Below the pieces are notes generated by a model. That model searched no databases. It was given only the letters and a program-made list of their open reading frames with translations, and was not told the origin of the DNA. From Streptomyces sp. NBC_01224 (lineage in GTDB: Bacteria; Actinomycetota; Actinomycetes; Streptomycetales; Streptomycetaceae): DNA of 64,000 nt. Below, one piece after another: positions 17,794-25,856 of the stretch. How positions within the stretch are numbered: position 1 is the first letter of the stretch; each line of letters begins with the position of its first letter. The stretch is from contig NZ_CP108529.1 of NCBI RefSeq assembly GCF_036002945.1, forward strand, positions 4,707,001 to 4,771,000, read 5' to 3'. A program made the translations under genes and the position numbers.

Positions 17794-18849
17794 GTGCAGA
17801 CCCCAAAGCCCCTCCTGCCCGACGGTGCGCGGCGCACAGCCGCCTGGTGCGGTGTCGTTCTCCTCGTCACCGGGGTCGCCGCCGTCGCGGTCTGGCTGTG
17901 CATCATCTTCAAGACCGCGGTCACCCCCGTTCTGCTCGCGCTGCTCGGTACGGCGCTGCTCGGCCCGGTCCACCGCCGGCTGACCGCCCGCGGAATGAAC
18001 CGCTCGCTGGCCGCGGGGCTCACCTGCGCCCTGCTCGTCGCGGTGGTCGGCGGCGCCGGATACATCGTCGTCACCGCGCTCGTCGACACCGGTGACCAGA
18101 TCGTCCGGTCGCTGAAGGACGCCGGGCAGTGGATCATCAACCACTTCGGGATCAGCAAGAGCACCAATGTGGACGATCTCGTCGCCAACGCCCAGAAGCT
18201 CGTCGAGAAGTTCGGCGCGAGCGCCGCGGGCGGGCTCCTCTCCGGGATCAGCCTGATCGGCTCGCTGATCGCGACCAGCGTCCTCGCCCTCCTGCTGACC
18301 TTCTTCTTCCTGCGCGACTCCGACAAGGCCGTGGACCTCGCCCACTCGGTCGCCCCGCGCGGTACCGGGGACCTGGTCGAGGCCATGGGGCGGCGGGCCT
18401 TCGAAGCCGTCCAGGGGTTCATGCGCGGCACCACGTTCATCGCGCTGATCGATGCCGTCTGCATCACGGCCGGTCTGCTGATCCTGCGGGTGCCGGGCGC
18501 GGTGGGGCTCGGTGCGCTGGTCTTCGTCGGCGCCTACATCCCCTACCTCGGGGCGTTCCTCTCCGGTGCGGTCGCGATCCTGGTCGCGCTCGCCGACCGG
18601 GGATTCGTGATCGCACTGTGGGCGCTGGGGGTCGTGCTCGCCGTACAGGTGCTGGAGGGCCATGTGCTCCAGCCGATGATCCAGAGCCGTACGGTCCAGA
18701 TGCACCCCGCCACCATCATGATCGCGATCACCGCGGGCGCCAGCGTGGCGGGCCTGCTGGGCATGCTGCTCGCGGTGCCGGCCTGCGCGGCGGCCTTCGG
18801 TATTCTCGGCGAACTGCGCGGAGAGCGTTCCAGCCCGTCCGGCGTTTGA
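17794..18849 (+). CDS. AI-2E family transporter
   Basis: Polytopic membrane protein of 351 aa with about eight hydrophobic segments. Two N-terminal helices (VLLVTGVAAVAVWLCIIF and following), a large soluble loop with amphipathic helices (residues about 100-150), then the C-terminal helices with GALVFVGAYIPYLGAFLSGAVAIL and VLAVQVLEGHVLQPMIQSR. The PYLG and (E)xxxLxPxI elements are hallmarks of the YdiK/TqsA/PerM family, whose members include quorum-signal exporters and Na+/H+ antiporters. The GTG start follows a GGTGGGAGG-like site. The last codons are formed by a dispersed intergenic repeat. Confidence 0.85.
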   Translation: MQTPKPLLPDGARRTAAWCGVVLLVTGVAAVAVWLCIIFKTAVTPVLLALLGTALLGPVHRRLTARGMNRSLAAGLTCALLVAVVGGAGYIVVTALVDTGDQIVRSLKDAGQWIINHFGISKSTNVDDLVANAQKLVEKFGASAAGGLLSGISLIGSLIATSVLALLLTFFFLRDSDKAVDLAHSVAPRGTGDLVEAMGRRAFEAVQGFMRGTTFIALIDAVCITAGLLILRVPGAVGLGALVFVGAYIPYLGAFLSGAVAILVALADRGFVIALWALGVVLAVQVLEGHVLQPMIQSRTVQMHPATIMIAITAGASVAGLLGMLLAVPACAAAFGILGELRGERSSPSGV

Positions 18850-18855
18850 GGACGG
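18831..18855 (+). repeat. Streptomyces dispersed repeat at gene end
   Basis: CAGCCCGTCCGGCGTTTGAG with following GACGG is the reverse complement of the repeat seen at 5116. It spans the stop codon of the AI-2E transporter, so the final SSPSGV residues derive from the repeat. Such copies are common at gene ends in Streptomyces genomes. Confidence 0.6.
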
Positions 18856-18893
18856 AACCGTCCACGCGGAGAGCCCGAACCCGACGACCCGGT

Positions 18894-20990
18894 TCAGTCC
18901 CCTGCCTCCGGCCCCGACTCGTACAGCTCGAACCAGATCGACTTCCCCGCCCCCCGCGGATCCACTCCCCACGCATCGGCGAGCATCTCCATCAGCAGCA
19001 GCCCCCGTCCGCTGGAAGCCATCTCCCCGGGCCGCCGCTTGTGCGGCAGCTCGTCGCTGCCGTCGGCCACCTCCACCCGCAGCCGCCGCTCACCGTGCTC
19101 CCCCGTCGCCCGGGCGACCAACAGCGCGTCCCCGTCCGTGTGGACGAGGACATTGGTGGCCATCTCGGAGATCATCAGCACCGCCGCGTCGACCTGCTCC
19201 GGGTCCGCCCAGTCATGCAGCAGCTCCCGCAGCTGCTGCCGGGCCGCCGCGACCCGCGCCGGCTCGGCCTGGGCGATGGTCAGCGCGGTGCGCCTCGGCG
19301 CCGTCTCCCTCGGCGTCCCACCGTCGCGCCGCAGCAGCAGCAACGCGATGTCGTCCTCCCGGCGGTCCGCCAGCGGCCCGGTCGTGTAGTGCGACGTCGG
19401 CCCGTGTACGGCCTGGACGAGGGCGTCGGCGAGCTTCTCCAGATCGGACGTGTCCCGTTCCAGGACCGGCCGCAGCCGGACCCAGCCGGTCCACATGTCA
19501 TGGCCGCCGGTCTCGATCAGCCCGTCAGTACAGAGCATGATCGTTTCTCCGGCCTCCAAGGTGAGCCGGGTCGTCGGATAGTCGGCGTCCGCCTCGACGC
19601 CGAGCGGCAGCCCGCCCTCGGTCTGGCGGATCATCGCGGTCCCGTCGGCGGTCATCACCACCGGATCGGGGTGGCCGGCCCGGGCGATGTCGAGGACGCC
19701 GGTCTCCGGGTCGGCCTCCGCGTACAGACAGGTCGCGAAGCGCGGCCCGGTCTCGTCCCCGTCCTCGTACGCATCGGTGAGCCCGGAGAGGAACCGCGAC
19801 GCACGGGAGAGCACCGCATCCGGGCGGTGTCCCTCGGCGGCGTACGCGCGCAGGGCGATCCGCAACTGCCCCATCAGGCCCGCGGCGCGCACATCGTGGC
19901 CCTGGACGTCACCGATGACGAGGGCGATACGGCCGTTGGGGAGCGGAATCTTGTCGTACCAGTCGCCGCCGACCTGGAGCCCGCCGCCGGTCGGGATGTA
20001 GCGGGCGGCGATCTCCATCCCCGGGATGTCGGGGCCGAGGGAGGGCATCATCGAGCGCTGCAGCCCCAGCGACAGCTCCCGCTCGGTCTCGGCGACCCCG
20101 GCCCGGGTCAGCGCCTGGGCGAGCATCCGGGCCACGGTCGTCAGCACGGACCGTTCGTCCGGTGAGAACGACACCGGGTGGTGGAACCCCGCCATCCAGG
20201 CGCCCATGGTGCGCCCCGCCACGATCAGCGGCAGAAAGGCCCAGGAGCGGCGCCCGAAACGGCCGGCGAGCGGCCAGGTGGCCGGGTAGCGGCGGCTGTA
20301 GTCCTCGGGCGAGGGCAGATAGATGGCCCGCCCCGTCCGTACGACCTCGGCGGCCGGATAGTCGGTCTCCAGCGGCATGTCGTTGAACGGGCCCTCGTCG
20401 CCCATTCGGTGCCCATGGTGCCCGATGATCGTCAGCCGTTCGCCCGCGATGCCGAAGACCGCCAGGCCGTCCGGCGAGAATCCGGGCATGGAGAGCGAGG
20501 CGGCGACCCGCAGCACCTCCTCGGTCGACCGGGCCTCGGCCAGCGCCCGGCCCGCGTCCAGCAGGAACGCCTCGCGGGAGCGGCGCCAGTCACCGGTGAT
20601 GGGGGTGTGCGCCCCGGTGGTGCCGGGCTGCGGCTCGGCGACCTCCTGAAGGGTGCCGACCAGCACATGGGCCGTGCTGCCCGGCTCTTCGGGAGGGAGC
20701 GGTTTGGAACGGCTGCGTACGGTACGCAGGACCCGGCCGCCTTCGTCCACGATCCGCAGCCGGGCCTCGGCGAGGGTGCCCTCGGCGACTGCGAGATTCA
20801 CCACCCCGTAGATCTCGTTCCAGTCGACCGGATGGAAACGGGAACGCACCGCGGACTCACGGAAGACACCGGCAGCGGCGGGCAGCTCGAGCAGCCGGGC
20901 CGCCTCCGCATCGAGCGTGACGGTCCCGGTTCCGTTGTCCCAGCGCCACAGGCCGGTCGCGGTGGCGGCCAGGACGTCCTCGGTGCGCAT
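18894..20990 (-). CDS. PAS/GAF/PP2C (SpoIIE) phosphatase with C-terminal RsbW-like ATPase domain
   Basis: Multidomain signalling protein of 698 aa. Residues about 1-115 form a PAS-like domain (LLELPAAAGVFRESAV). Residues about 155-300 are a GAF sensor. Residues about 330-545 are a PPM/SpoIIE Ser/Thr phosphatase, with GGDWYDKIPLPNGRIALVIGDVQGHD and MLCTDGLIETGG supplying metal-binding Asp residues. The C-terminal about 130 residues are a HATPase_c_2 anti-sigma-factor-kinase-like domain (N-box SEMATNVLVHT). Proteins of this layout control anti-sigma antagonists in Streptomyces stress pathways. Having phosphatase and kinase-like modules in one chain suggests a self-contained switch. No sigma or antagonist gene is adjacent. 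Confidence 0.88.
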   Translation of the reverse strand: MRTEDVLAATATGLWRWDNGTGTVTLDAEAARLLELPAAAGVFRESAVRSRFHPVDWNEIYGVVNLAVAEGTLAEARLRIVDEGGRVLRTVRSRSKPLPPEEPGSTAHVLVGTLQEVAEPQPGTTGAHTPITGDWRRSREAFLLDAGRALAEARSTEEVLRVAASLSMPGFSPDGLAVFGIAGERLTIIGHHGHRMGDEGPFNDMPLETDYPAAEVVRTGRAIYLPSPEDYSRRYPATWPLAGRFGRRSWAFLPLIVAGRTMGAWMAGFHHPVSFSPDERSVLTTVARMLAQALTRAGVAETERELSLGLQRSMMPSLGPDIPGMEIAARYIPTGGGLQVGGDWYDKIPLPNGRIALVIGDVQGHDVRAAGLMGQLRIALRAYAAEGHRPDAVLSRASRFLSGLTDAYEDGDETGPRFATCLYAEADPETGVLDIARAGHPDPVVMTADGTAMIRQTEGGLPLGVEADADYPTTRLTLEAGETIMLCTDGLIETGGHDMWTGWVRLRPVLERDTSDLEKLADALVQAVHGPTSHYTTGPLADRREDDIALLLLRRDGGTPRETAPRRTALTIAQAEPARVAAARQQLRELLHDWADPEQVDAAVLMISEMATNVLVHTDGDALLVARATGEHGERRLRVEVADGSDELPHKRRPGEMASSGRGLLLMEMLADAWGVDPRGAGKSIWFELYESGPEAGD

Positions 20991-21186
20991 TGCCCCAATT
21001 TAAGAAGATCTGCTTCGTGGACGCCACCGAGGATTGCCGCCCGGGGCCCGTCCGGGCACGGTCCACCGCCCGTCCGTCGCACCACCGATGATCTTGAAAT
21101 GTCAATGTCAATGATTCCGTGCGGGTGCGGGCGGTAGCCTGGGGAGGCTGAATCCACCCCGAACCGCGAAGACTGGATGAACGAGA

Positions 21187-23004
21187 ATGCATCGGTACAG
21201 GTCCCACACCTGCGGCGAGCTCCGCGCCTCTGACGTCGGCACCGACGTCCGGCTGAGCGGCTGGCTGCACAATCGCCGAGACCTGGGTGGCATCCTCTTC
21301 ATCGATCTGCGCGACCACTACGGTCTGGTGCAGCTCGTCGCCCGTCCCGGCACCCCCGGCAACGAGGCCCTGGCGAAGCTCACCAAGGAGACCGTCGTAC
21401 GGATCGACGGCAAGGTCTCCGCGCGCGGCGCCGACAACGTCAACCCGGAGCTCCCGACCGGCGAGATCGAGATCGAGGTCACCGAGGTCGAGGTGCTGGG
21501 CGAGGCCGCCCCGCTGCCCTTCACGATCAACGCCGAGGACGGGGTCAACGAGGAGCGGCGCCTGGAGTACCGCTTCCTCGACCTGCGCCGCGAGCGCATG
21601 CACCGCAACATCATGCTGCGCTCGGCCGTCATCGCCTCCATCCGCTCCAAGATGGTGGCCCTCGGCTTCAACGAGATGGCGACGCCGATCCTCACCGCGA
21701 CGTCCCCCGAGGGCGCCCGTGACTTCGTCGTCCCGTCCCGCCTGAACCCGGGCAAGTTCTACGCCCTGCCCCAGGCCCCGCAGCAGTTCAAGCAGCTGCT
21801 GATGATCTCCGGCTTCGACCGCTACTTCCAGATCGCGCCGTGCTTCCGCGATGAGGACGCCCGCGCCGACCGTTCGCCCGGTGAGTTCTACCAGCTCGAC
21901 GTCGAGATGTCGTTCGTCGAGCAGGAGGACGTCTTCCGGCCGATCGAGAAGCTGATGACCGAACTCTTCGAGGAGTTCGGCAACGGCCGCCACGTCACCT
22001 CGCCGTTCCCGCGCATCCCGTTCCGCGAGGCGATGCTGAAGTACGGCAACGACAAGCCGGACCTGCGCGCCCAGCTGGAACTGGTCGACATCTCCGACAT
22101 CTTCGCCGACTCGGAGTTCAAGGCGTTCGCCGGCAAGCACGTCCGTGCCCTCCCGGTCCCGGACACCGCCGGCCAGTCCCGGAAGTTCTTCGACGGCCTC
22201 GGCGACTACGCCGTCCAGCACGGCGCCAAGGGCCTGGCCTGGGTCCGCGTAGGCGAGGACGGCACCCTTGCCGGTCCGATCGCCAAGTTCCTGACCGAGA
22301 CCGACATCAAGACCCTCACCGAGCGTCTGTCCCTCGTCCCGGGCCACGCGGTCTTCTTCGGCGCGGGCGAGTTCGACGAGGTCTCCAAGATCATGTCCGC
22401 CGTTCGCGTCGAGGCCGCCAAGCGCGCCGGCCACTTCGAGGAGGGCGTCTTCCGGTTCTGCTGGGTCGTCGACTTCCCGATGTACGAGAAGGACGAGGAC
22501 ACCGGCAAGATCGACTTCTCGCACAACCCCTTCTCGATGCCCCAGGGCGGCATGAAGGACCTGGAGGAGAAGGACCCGCTGGACATCCTCGCCTGGCAGT
22601 ACGACATCGTCTGCAACGGCATCGAGCTGTCCTCCGGCGCCATCCGCAACCACGAGCCCGACGTGATGCTCAAGGCCTTCGAGATCGCCGGCTACGACCG
22701 CGAGACCGTCGAGCTCGAGTTCGCGGGCATGCTCCGCGCCTTCCGCCTCGGCGCCCCGCCGCACGGCGGCATCGCCCCGGGCGTCGACCGCATCGTGATG
22801 CTCCTGGCCGACGAGCCCAACATCCGCGAGACGATCGCCTTCCCGCTCAACGGCAACGCCCAGGACCTGATGATGGGCGCGCCGACCGTGCTGGACGAGG
22901 CGCGGCTGCGCGAGCTGAACATCCAGCTCCGCAAGCCCGCCGCGCCGGCGAAGGAGAAGGCCGAGGCCAAGGACTCGGTGGCGAGGGACACCGGCGCGAA
23001 GTAA
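21187..23004 (+). CDS. aspS: aspartyl-tRNA synthetase
   Basis: Class II aminoacyl-tRNA synthetase of 605 aa charging tRNA-Asp. The N-terminal OB-fold anticodon-binding domain (VRLSGWLHNRRDLGGILFIDLRDH) leads into the catalytic core: motif 2 in FRDEDARADRSPGEFYQLD and motif 3 in HGGIAPGVDRIVMLL. A GAD-type insertion (about residues 310-410) is present, as in bacterial AspRS. The motif 2 region reads RADRSPGEFYQLD rather than the common RADRQPEFTQ(I/L)D, a variation I believe is normal in this actinobacterial branch. It may be non-discriminating if Gln-tRNA-type amidotransfer is used for Asn. A parS site and terminator follow. Confidence 0.95.
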   Translation: MHRYRSHTCGELRASDVGTDVRLSGWLHNRRDLGGILFIDLRDHYGLVQLVARPGTPGNEALAKLTKETVVRIDGKVSARGADNVNPELPTGEIEIEVTEVEVLGEAAPLPFTINAEDGVNEERRLEYRFLDLRRERMHRNIMLRSAVIASIRSKMVALGFNEMATPILTATSPEGARDFVVPSRLNPGKFYALPQAPQQFKQLLMISGFDRYFQIAPCFRDEDARADRSPGEFYQLDVEMSFVEQEDVFRPIEKLMTELFEEFGNGRHVTSPFPRIPFREAMLKYGNDKPDLRAQLELVDISDIFADSEFKAFAGKHVRALPVPDTAGQSRKFFDGLGDYAVQHGAKGLAWVRVGEDGTLAGPIAKFLTETDIKTLTERLSLVPGHAVFFGAGEFDEVSKIMSAVRVEAAKRAGHFEEGVFRFCWVVDFPMYEKDEDTGKIDFSHNPFSMPQGGMKDLEEKDPLDILAWQYDIVCNGIELSSGAIRNHEPDVMLKAFEIAGYDRETVELEFAGMLRAFRLGAPPHGGIAPGVDRIVMLLADEPNIRETIAFPLNGNAQDLMMGAPTVLDEARLRELNIQLRKPAAPAKEKAEAKDSVARDTGAK

Positions 23005-23023
23005 GCGTCAGCAGTTCCGCTTC

Positions 23024-23039
23024 TGTTCCACGTGAAACA
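23024..23039. promoter_or_regulatory. parS-like ParB binding site
   Basis: TGTTCCACGTGAAACA matches the 16-bp bacterial parS consensus TGTTNCACGTGAAACA exactly. It lies 19 bases after the aspS stop, and its right end overlaps the left arm of the aspS terminator. Confidence 0.88.
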
Positions 23040-23068
23040 GCCCCTGGCCGTCGGTCAGGGGCTGTTTT
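23035..23068 (+). terminator. aspS terminator
   Basis: AAACAGCCCCTG (23035-23046) pairs with CAGGGGCTGTTT (23056-23067) around a 9-nt loop; the TTTT at the end provides the U-run. ParB bound at the overlapping parS could affect this terminator. Confidence 0.88.
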
Positions 23069-23146
23069 GCGTCGTGGCCGCCCTCCACAGCAACGCACAG
23101 CCGACACCCACGCCCCTCCCAGCTCCCCTGCCTAGCCTCACTGTTC

Positions 23147-24079
23147 ATGACAGAGACTCAAGGGCCCGCACACAAGAAGGACATGACGCGCCGCAGGATG
23201 GTGCTCGCCGGGGGTGCGGCGATCGTTGCCGCCGGGATCGGGGCGGGCGTTGTGGCCACCGCGTCCGCCGACGAAGACACGGCCGGCGCGAAGAAGTCCG
23301 GCGGCGGACAGGGCGAGGAGTGTTACCGGCTCACCTCGGAGACCACCGAGGGGCCGTACTACATCGACGCCGACAAGTTCCGGAAGGACATCACCGAGGA
23401 CAAGGAGGGCATCCCCCTCACCCTCCGGCTCAAGGTGATCGACTCCGACACCTGCAAACCCGTGAAGCACGCGGCCGTCGACATCTGGCACTGCGATGCC
23501 CTGGGGGTCTACTCGGGGTACGAGGCCATGAGCTCCGGCGGGCCCGGGGGCCCCGGCGGTGGTGGTACGCCGCCCAGCGGTACGCCCACCGACGCGCCCA
23601 GCGGTACCCCCACCGGTGCGCCGCCGTCCGGCGGGCCCGGAGGCGGGGGCGGTGGGCACAGTGAGCCCACCGACGACAAGCGGTATCTGAGGGGCACCCA
23701 GCTCACCGACAAGCACGGGTACGTGGAGTTCAAGACGATCTTCCCGGGCTGGTACCAGGGGCGCTGCGTGCACATCCACACCAAGGTGCACGTCGGCGGG
23801 AAGATGACCGATGCCGGGTACGAGGGCGGACACACCTGCCACACCGGGCAGTTCTTCTTCGCGGAGTCCGCGGTCCTCGACTCGGCGGAGGTCGAGCCGT
23901 ACTCGACCAGCACCACCACCCGAACGACCCTCACCGAGGACACCATCTACGACCAGAGCGGGGTCACGGGCGGGCTGATGAAGCTCTCGTACCGCAAGCA
24001 CCACATGGCGCGCGGCGTCGTCGGCTCGATCACGATGGGCGTGGACCCGGACGAGACGCACGACGGCACGGATCTCTGA
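23147..24079 (+). CDS. Tat-exported intradiol ring-cleavage dioxygenase
   Basis: Secreted Fe(III) dioxygenase of 310 aa, expected to open catechol-type rings between the hydroxyls. The N-terminus carries a twin-arginine signal (MTRRRMVLAGGAAIVAAG). Iron ligands are visible as Tyr in TTEGPYYIDADKFR and PGWYQGRCVHIHTKVH, the latter also giving two His. A Gly/Pro/Thr-rich insert of about 45 residues (about 128-172) separates VDIWHCDALGVYSGYEAM from RYLRGTQLTDKHGYVEF, lengthening the protein beyond the usual about 250 aa. Secreted relatives in Streptomyces attack lignin-derived aromatics; this one has no C-terminal carbohydrate-binding module. Confidence 0.88.
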   Translation: MTETQGPAHKKDMTRRRMVLAGGAAIVAAGIGAGVVATASADEDTAGAKKSGGGQGEECYRLTSETTEGPYYIDADKFRKDITEDKEGIPLTLRLKVIDSDTCKPVKHAAVDIWHCDALGVYSGYEAMSSGGPGGPGGGGTPPSGTPTDAPSGTPTGAPPSGGPGGGGGGHSEPTDDKRYLRGTQLTDKHGYVEFKTIFPGWYQGRCVHIHTKVHVGGKMTDAGYEGGHTCHTGQFFFAESAVLDSAEVEPYSTSTTTRTTLTEDTIYDQSGVTGGLMKLSYRKHHMARGVVGSITMGVDPDETHDGTDL

Positions 24080-24114
24080 CCTGCCCTCAGACCTCCGTAC
24101 CCCCGCGGAGATGA

Positions 24115-24153
24115 AGGGCCCGGAACCTACACCCACGAACGGTTCCGGGCTCT
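24115..24153 (+). terminator. terminator after the dioxygenase
   Basis: AGGGCCCGGAACC and GGTTCCGGGCTCT form a 13-bp stem with one G-U pair around a 13-nt loop, followed by TT and C-rich sequence. Confidence 0.75.
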
Positions 24154-24303
24154 TTCCGCGGGCGTGTCCGGCGGGCGGTACAGCCGTATGGCCCTCGTGC
24201 GGATTCGCGCTCGCGTGTCGCGGCGTTAACTGGGTTCAGCGGGACGAGGCGTGACGGGGAGCTCGCCCGTGCTGCCTTCGACCACGACCGCTGAGGAGTA
24301 CCC

Positions 24304-25128
24304 GTGTCCGTGTTCCGTCCGTCGGCTGCCCGGCGTCCCCCGTATGCCGTCTGCGCCGGAACGTGTGCCGCCGCGATTCTGCTGCTCACCGCCTGCGACA
24401 ACACCACCCATACTGCCACGGGAACCCGCGATGTCCGGGTAGGCGCCACGGTTTCCGCCGGTGTCGCGGGTCCCCAGGCCGACGGGGACCGGGGGCGGGC
24501 CGCCCCCGGTCCGTACGCGCCGCGCATCAGCCCCCGCGAGATCCCCGCGCTGGGGCCGAAGACCAGGTTCGCGATCCCGGCGGATTCGCGGCAGGCGCTC
24601 GTCGTCACCGGCGACGCCTACGACTCCAGCCTGTCCACCGCGGTCCTGTACACCCGCGACGACCCCGCCCAGGGCTGGCGCGCGGCCACGGAACGCTGGC
24701 CAGCCCGCAACGCCCTGAACGGCTGGACGGACGAGCACTGGGAGGACGACCTCCGCACCCCGACCGGGGTCTACGGACTGACGTCCGCGGGCGGCCTGCT
24801 CGACCCCCCGGGGACCATGCTCCCGTACAACCAGAGCCCGGCGTTCGCGGTGAGCGGCGAGGGGTTCGACGGGGAGTCTCTGGAGGGTTCTTTCGACTAT
24901 GTCATCGCCATCGACTACAACCGGATCCCCGGCGCCTCACCCCTGGACCAGAAGCGTCCGCTCGGCCAGGAGCGGGGCGGAGGCATCTGGATCCATGTGG
25001 ACCACGACGGCCCGACCCAGGGCTGTATCTCGCTCCCCGAGGACCGGATGAGGGAACTGCTGCGACTCCTCGACCCGGCGAAGAAGCCGGTCGTCGTGAT
25101 GGGGGACGTACAGGGGCTGGAGCGGTGA
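24304..25128 (+). CDS. L,D-transpeptidase (YkuD) family lipoprotein
   Basis: Secreted lipoprotein of 274 aa. The lipobox ILLLTAC puts the lipidated Cys at residue 31. The catalytic module is at the C-terminus: GIWIHVDHDGPTQGCISLP, with the active-site His about residue 231 and Cys about 241, and the conserved Gly and Ser around them. The upstream region (ALVVTGDAYDSSLSTAVLYTRD, then RTPTGVYGL) is the usual ErfK/YkuD-like fold core. Such enzymes form 3-3 crosslinks or attach proteins to peptidoglycan; some members of this subgroup have unproven activity. The GTG start at 24304 precedes the signal peptide. Confidence 0.82.
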   Translation: MSVFRPSAARRPPYAVCAGTCAAAILLLTACDNTTHTATGTRDVRVGATVSAGVAGPQADGDRGRAAPGPYAPRISPREIPALGPKTRFAIPADSRQALVVTGDAYDSSLSTAVLYTRDDPAQGWRAATERWPARNALNGWTDEHWEDDLRTPTGVYGLTSAGGLLDPPGTMLPYNQSPAFAVSGEGFDGESLEGSFDYVIAIDYNRIPGASPLDQKRPLGQERGGGIWIHVDHDGPTQGCISLPEDRMRELLRLLDPAKKPVVVMGDVQGLER

Positions 25129-25201
25129 ATCCCGGGTACGGGCCCGGCGTCGGGCTCGTACGCTGAAGGGAGCCCGTTTCCTTCAGGAGGCAGTGATTCG
25201 T

Positions 25202-25777
25202 GTGGTCGAGGAGAGTGTGCTGACCCAGGAGGTCTTCGAGGACCTTGCCCGTCACGCCGTACGCGCCGAGGAGGCACTGCGTCTGGAGTTCGTGAACGGG
25301 AAACTGGGGGTCAAGGCTGTGCCGGACGGGGATCACGGGCGGATCATCGAGTGGCTGACGCGTCTGTGCATGCAGGCCGATCCGGGGCGTTGGCTCTACG
25401 CCGAACAGGGGCTTCGGATCGAGACGTACCGCAAGGGCAACGCCCGTCCTGATGGGGCGTTCGCCCGTAGTGGCACGTTTGCCGGCCAGGGCGAGTGGGC
25501 CGACCCCGACGGCGTCCTGATGGTCGTCGAGGTCACCTCGTACGACGAGGACACCGACCGCCGGGACCGTGTCGAGAAGCCGCGTGCGTACGCCGAGACC
25601 GGCATTCCCGTCTACCTGCTCATCGACCGCGGCACCTGCGAGGTCAAGGTGCACTCGCAGCCCGACGGCGTGCGGTACGAGCAGGTGGTGACGGTTCCGT
25701 ACGGGAAGACCGTAGAACTGCCCGACCCTGTGGGCATCGAACTGGACACCGAGCCGCTGAAGAGCTGGGTCCGCTGA
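25202..25777 (+). CDS. Uma2 family endonuclease-like protein (copy 2)
   Basis: Protein of 191 aa. Key residues are in RPDGAFA (Asp), DGVLMVVEVTSYDEDTDRRDRVEKPRAYAETGIPVYLLID (Glu-x-Val then Lys), the standard Uma2 arrangement. Starts at 25193 and 25202 (both GTG) are in frame; AGGAGG at 25185-25190 is too close to the first, so 25202 is preferred. It is only distantly similar to the copy at 13454, so this is not a recent duplication. Role unknown. Confidence 0.82.
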   Translation: MVEESVLTQEVFEDLARHAVRAEEALRLEFVNGKLGVKAVPDGDHGRIIEWLTRLCMQADPGRWLYAEQGLRIETYRKGNARPDGAFARSGTFAGQGEWADPDGVLMVVEVTSYDEDTDRRDRVEKPRAYAETGIPVYLLIDRGTCEVKVHSQPDGVRYEQVVTVPYGKTVELPDPVGIELDTEPLKSWVR

Positions 25778-25802
25778 CTCCAAGGCGTCCAGCGCACGGC
25801 AA

Positions 25803-25834
25803 AGGGCCGGGACCGATCGTGCGGTCCCGGCCCT
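25803..25834. terminator. bidirectional terminator between Uma2 and metG
   Basis: AGGGCCGGGACCG and CGGTCCCGGCCCT form a near-perfect 13-bp stem with a short loop (ATCGTG) between convergent genes. Confidence 0.85.
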
Positions 25835-25856
25835 CGCCGTTTGTACGTGCGCCCGC

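Noticed and set aside
20857..22764. 635-aa frame opposite aspS
   Set aside because: Antisense shadow of a conserved synthetase.
13454..25777. Two Uma2 genes as signs of a mobile element
   Set aside because: No inverted terminal repeats, integrase or transposase; the two copies are dissimilar.
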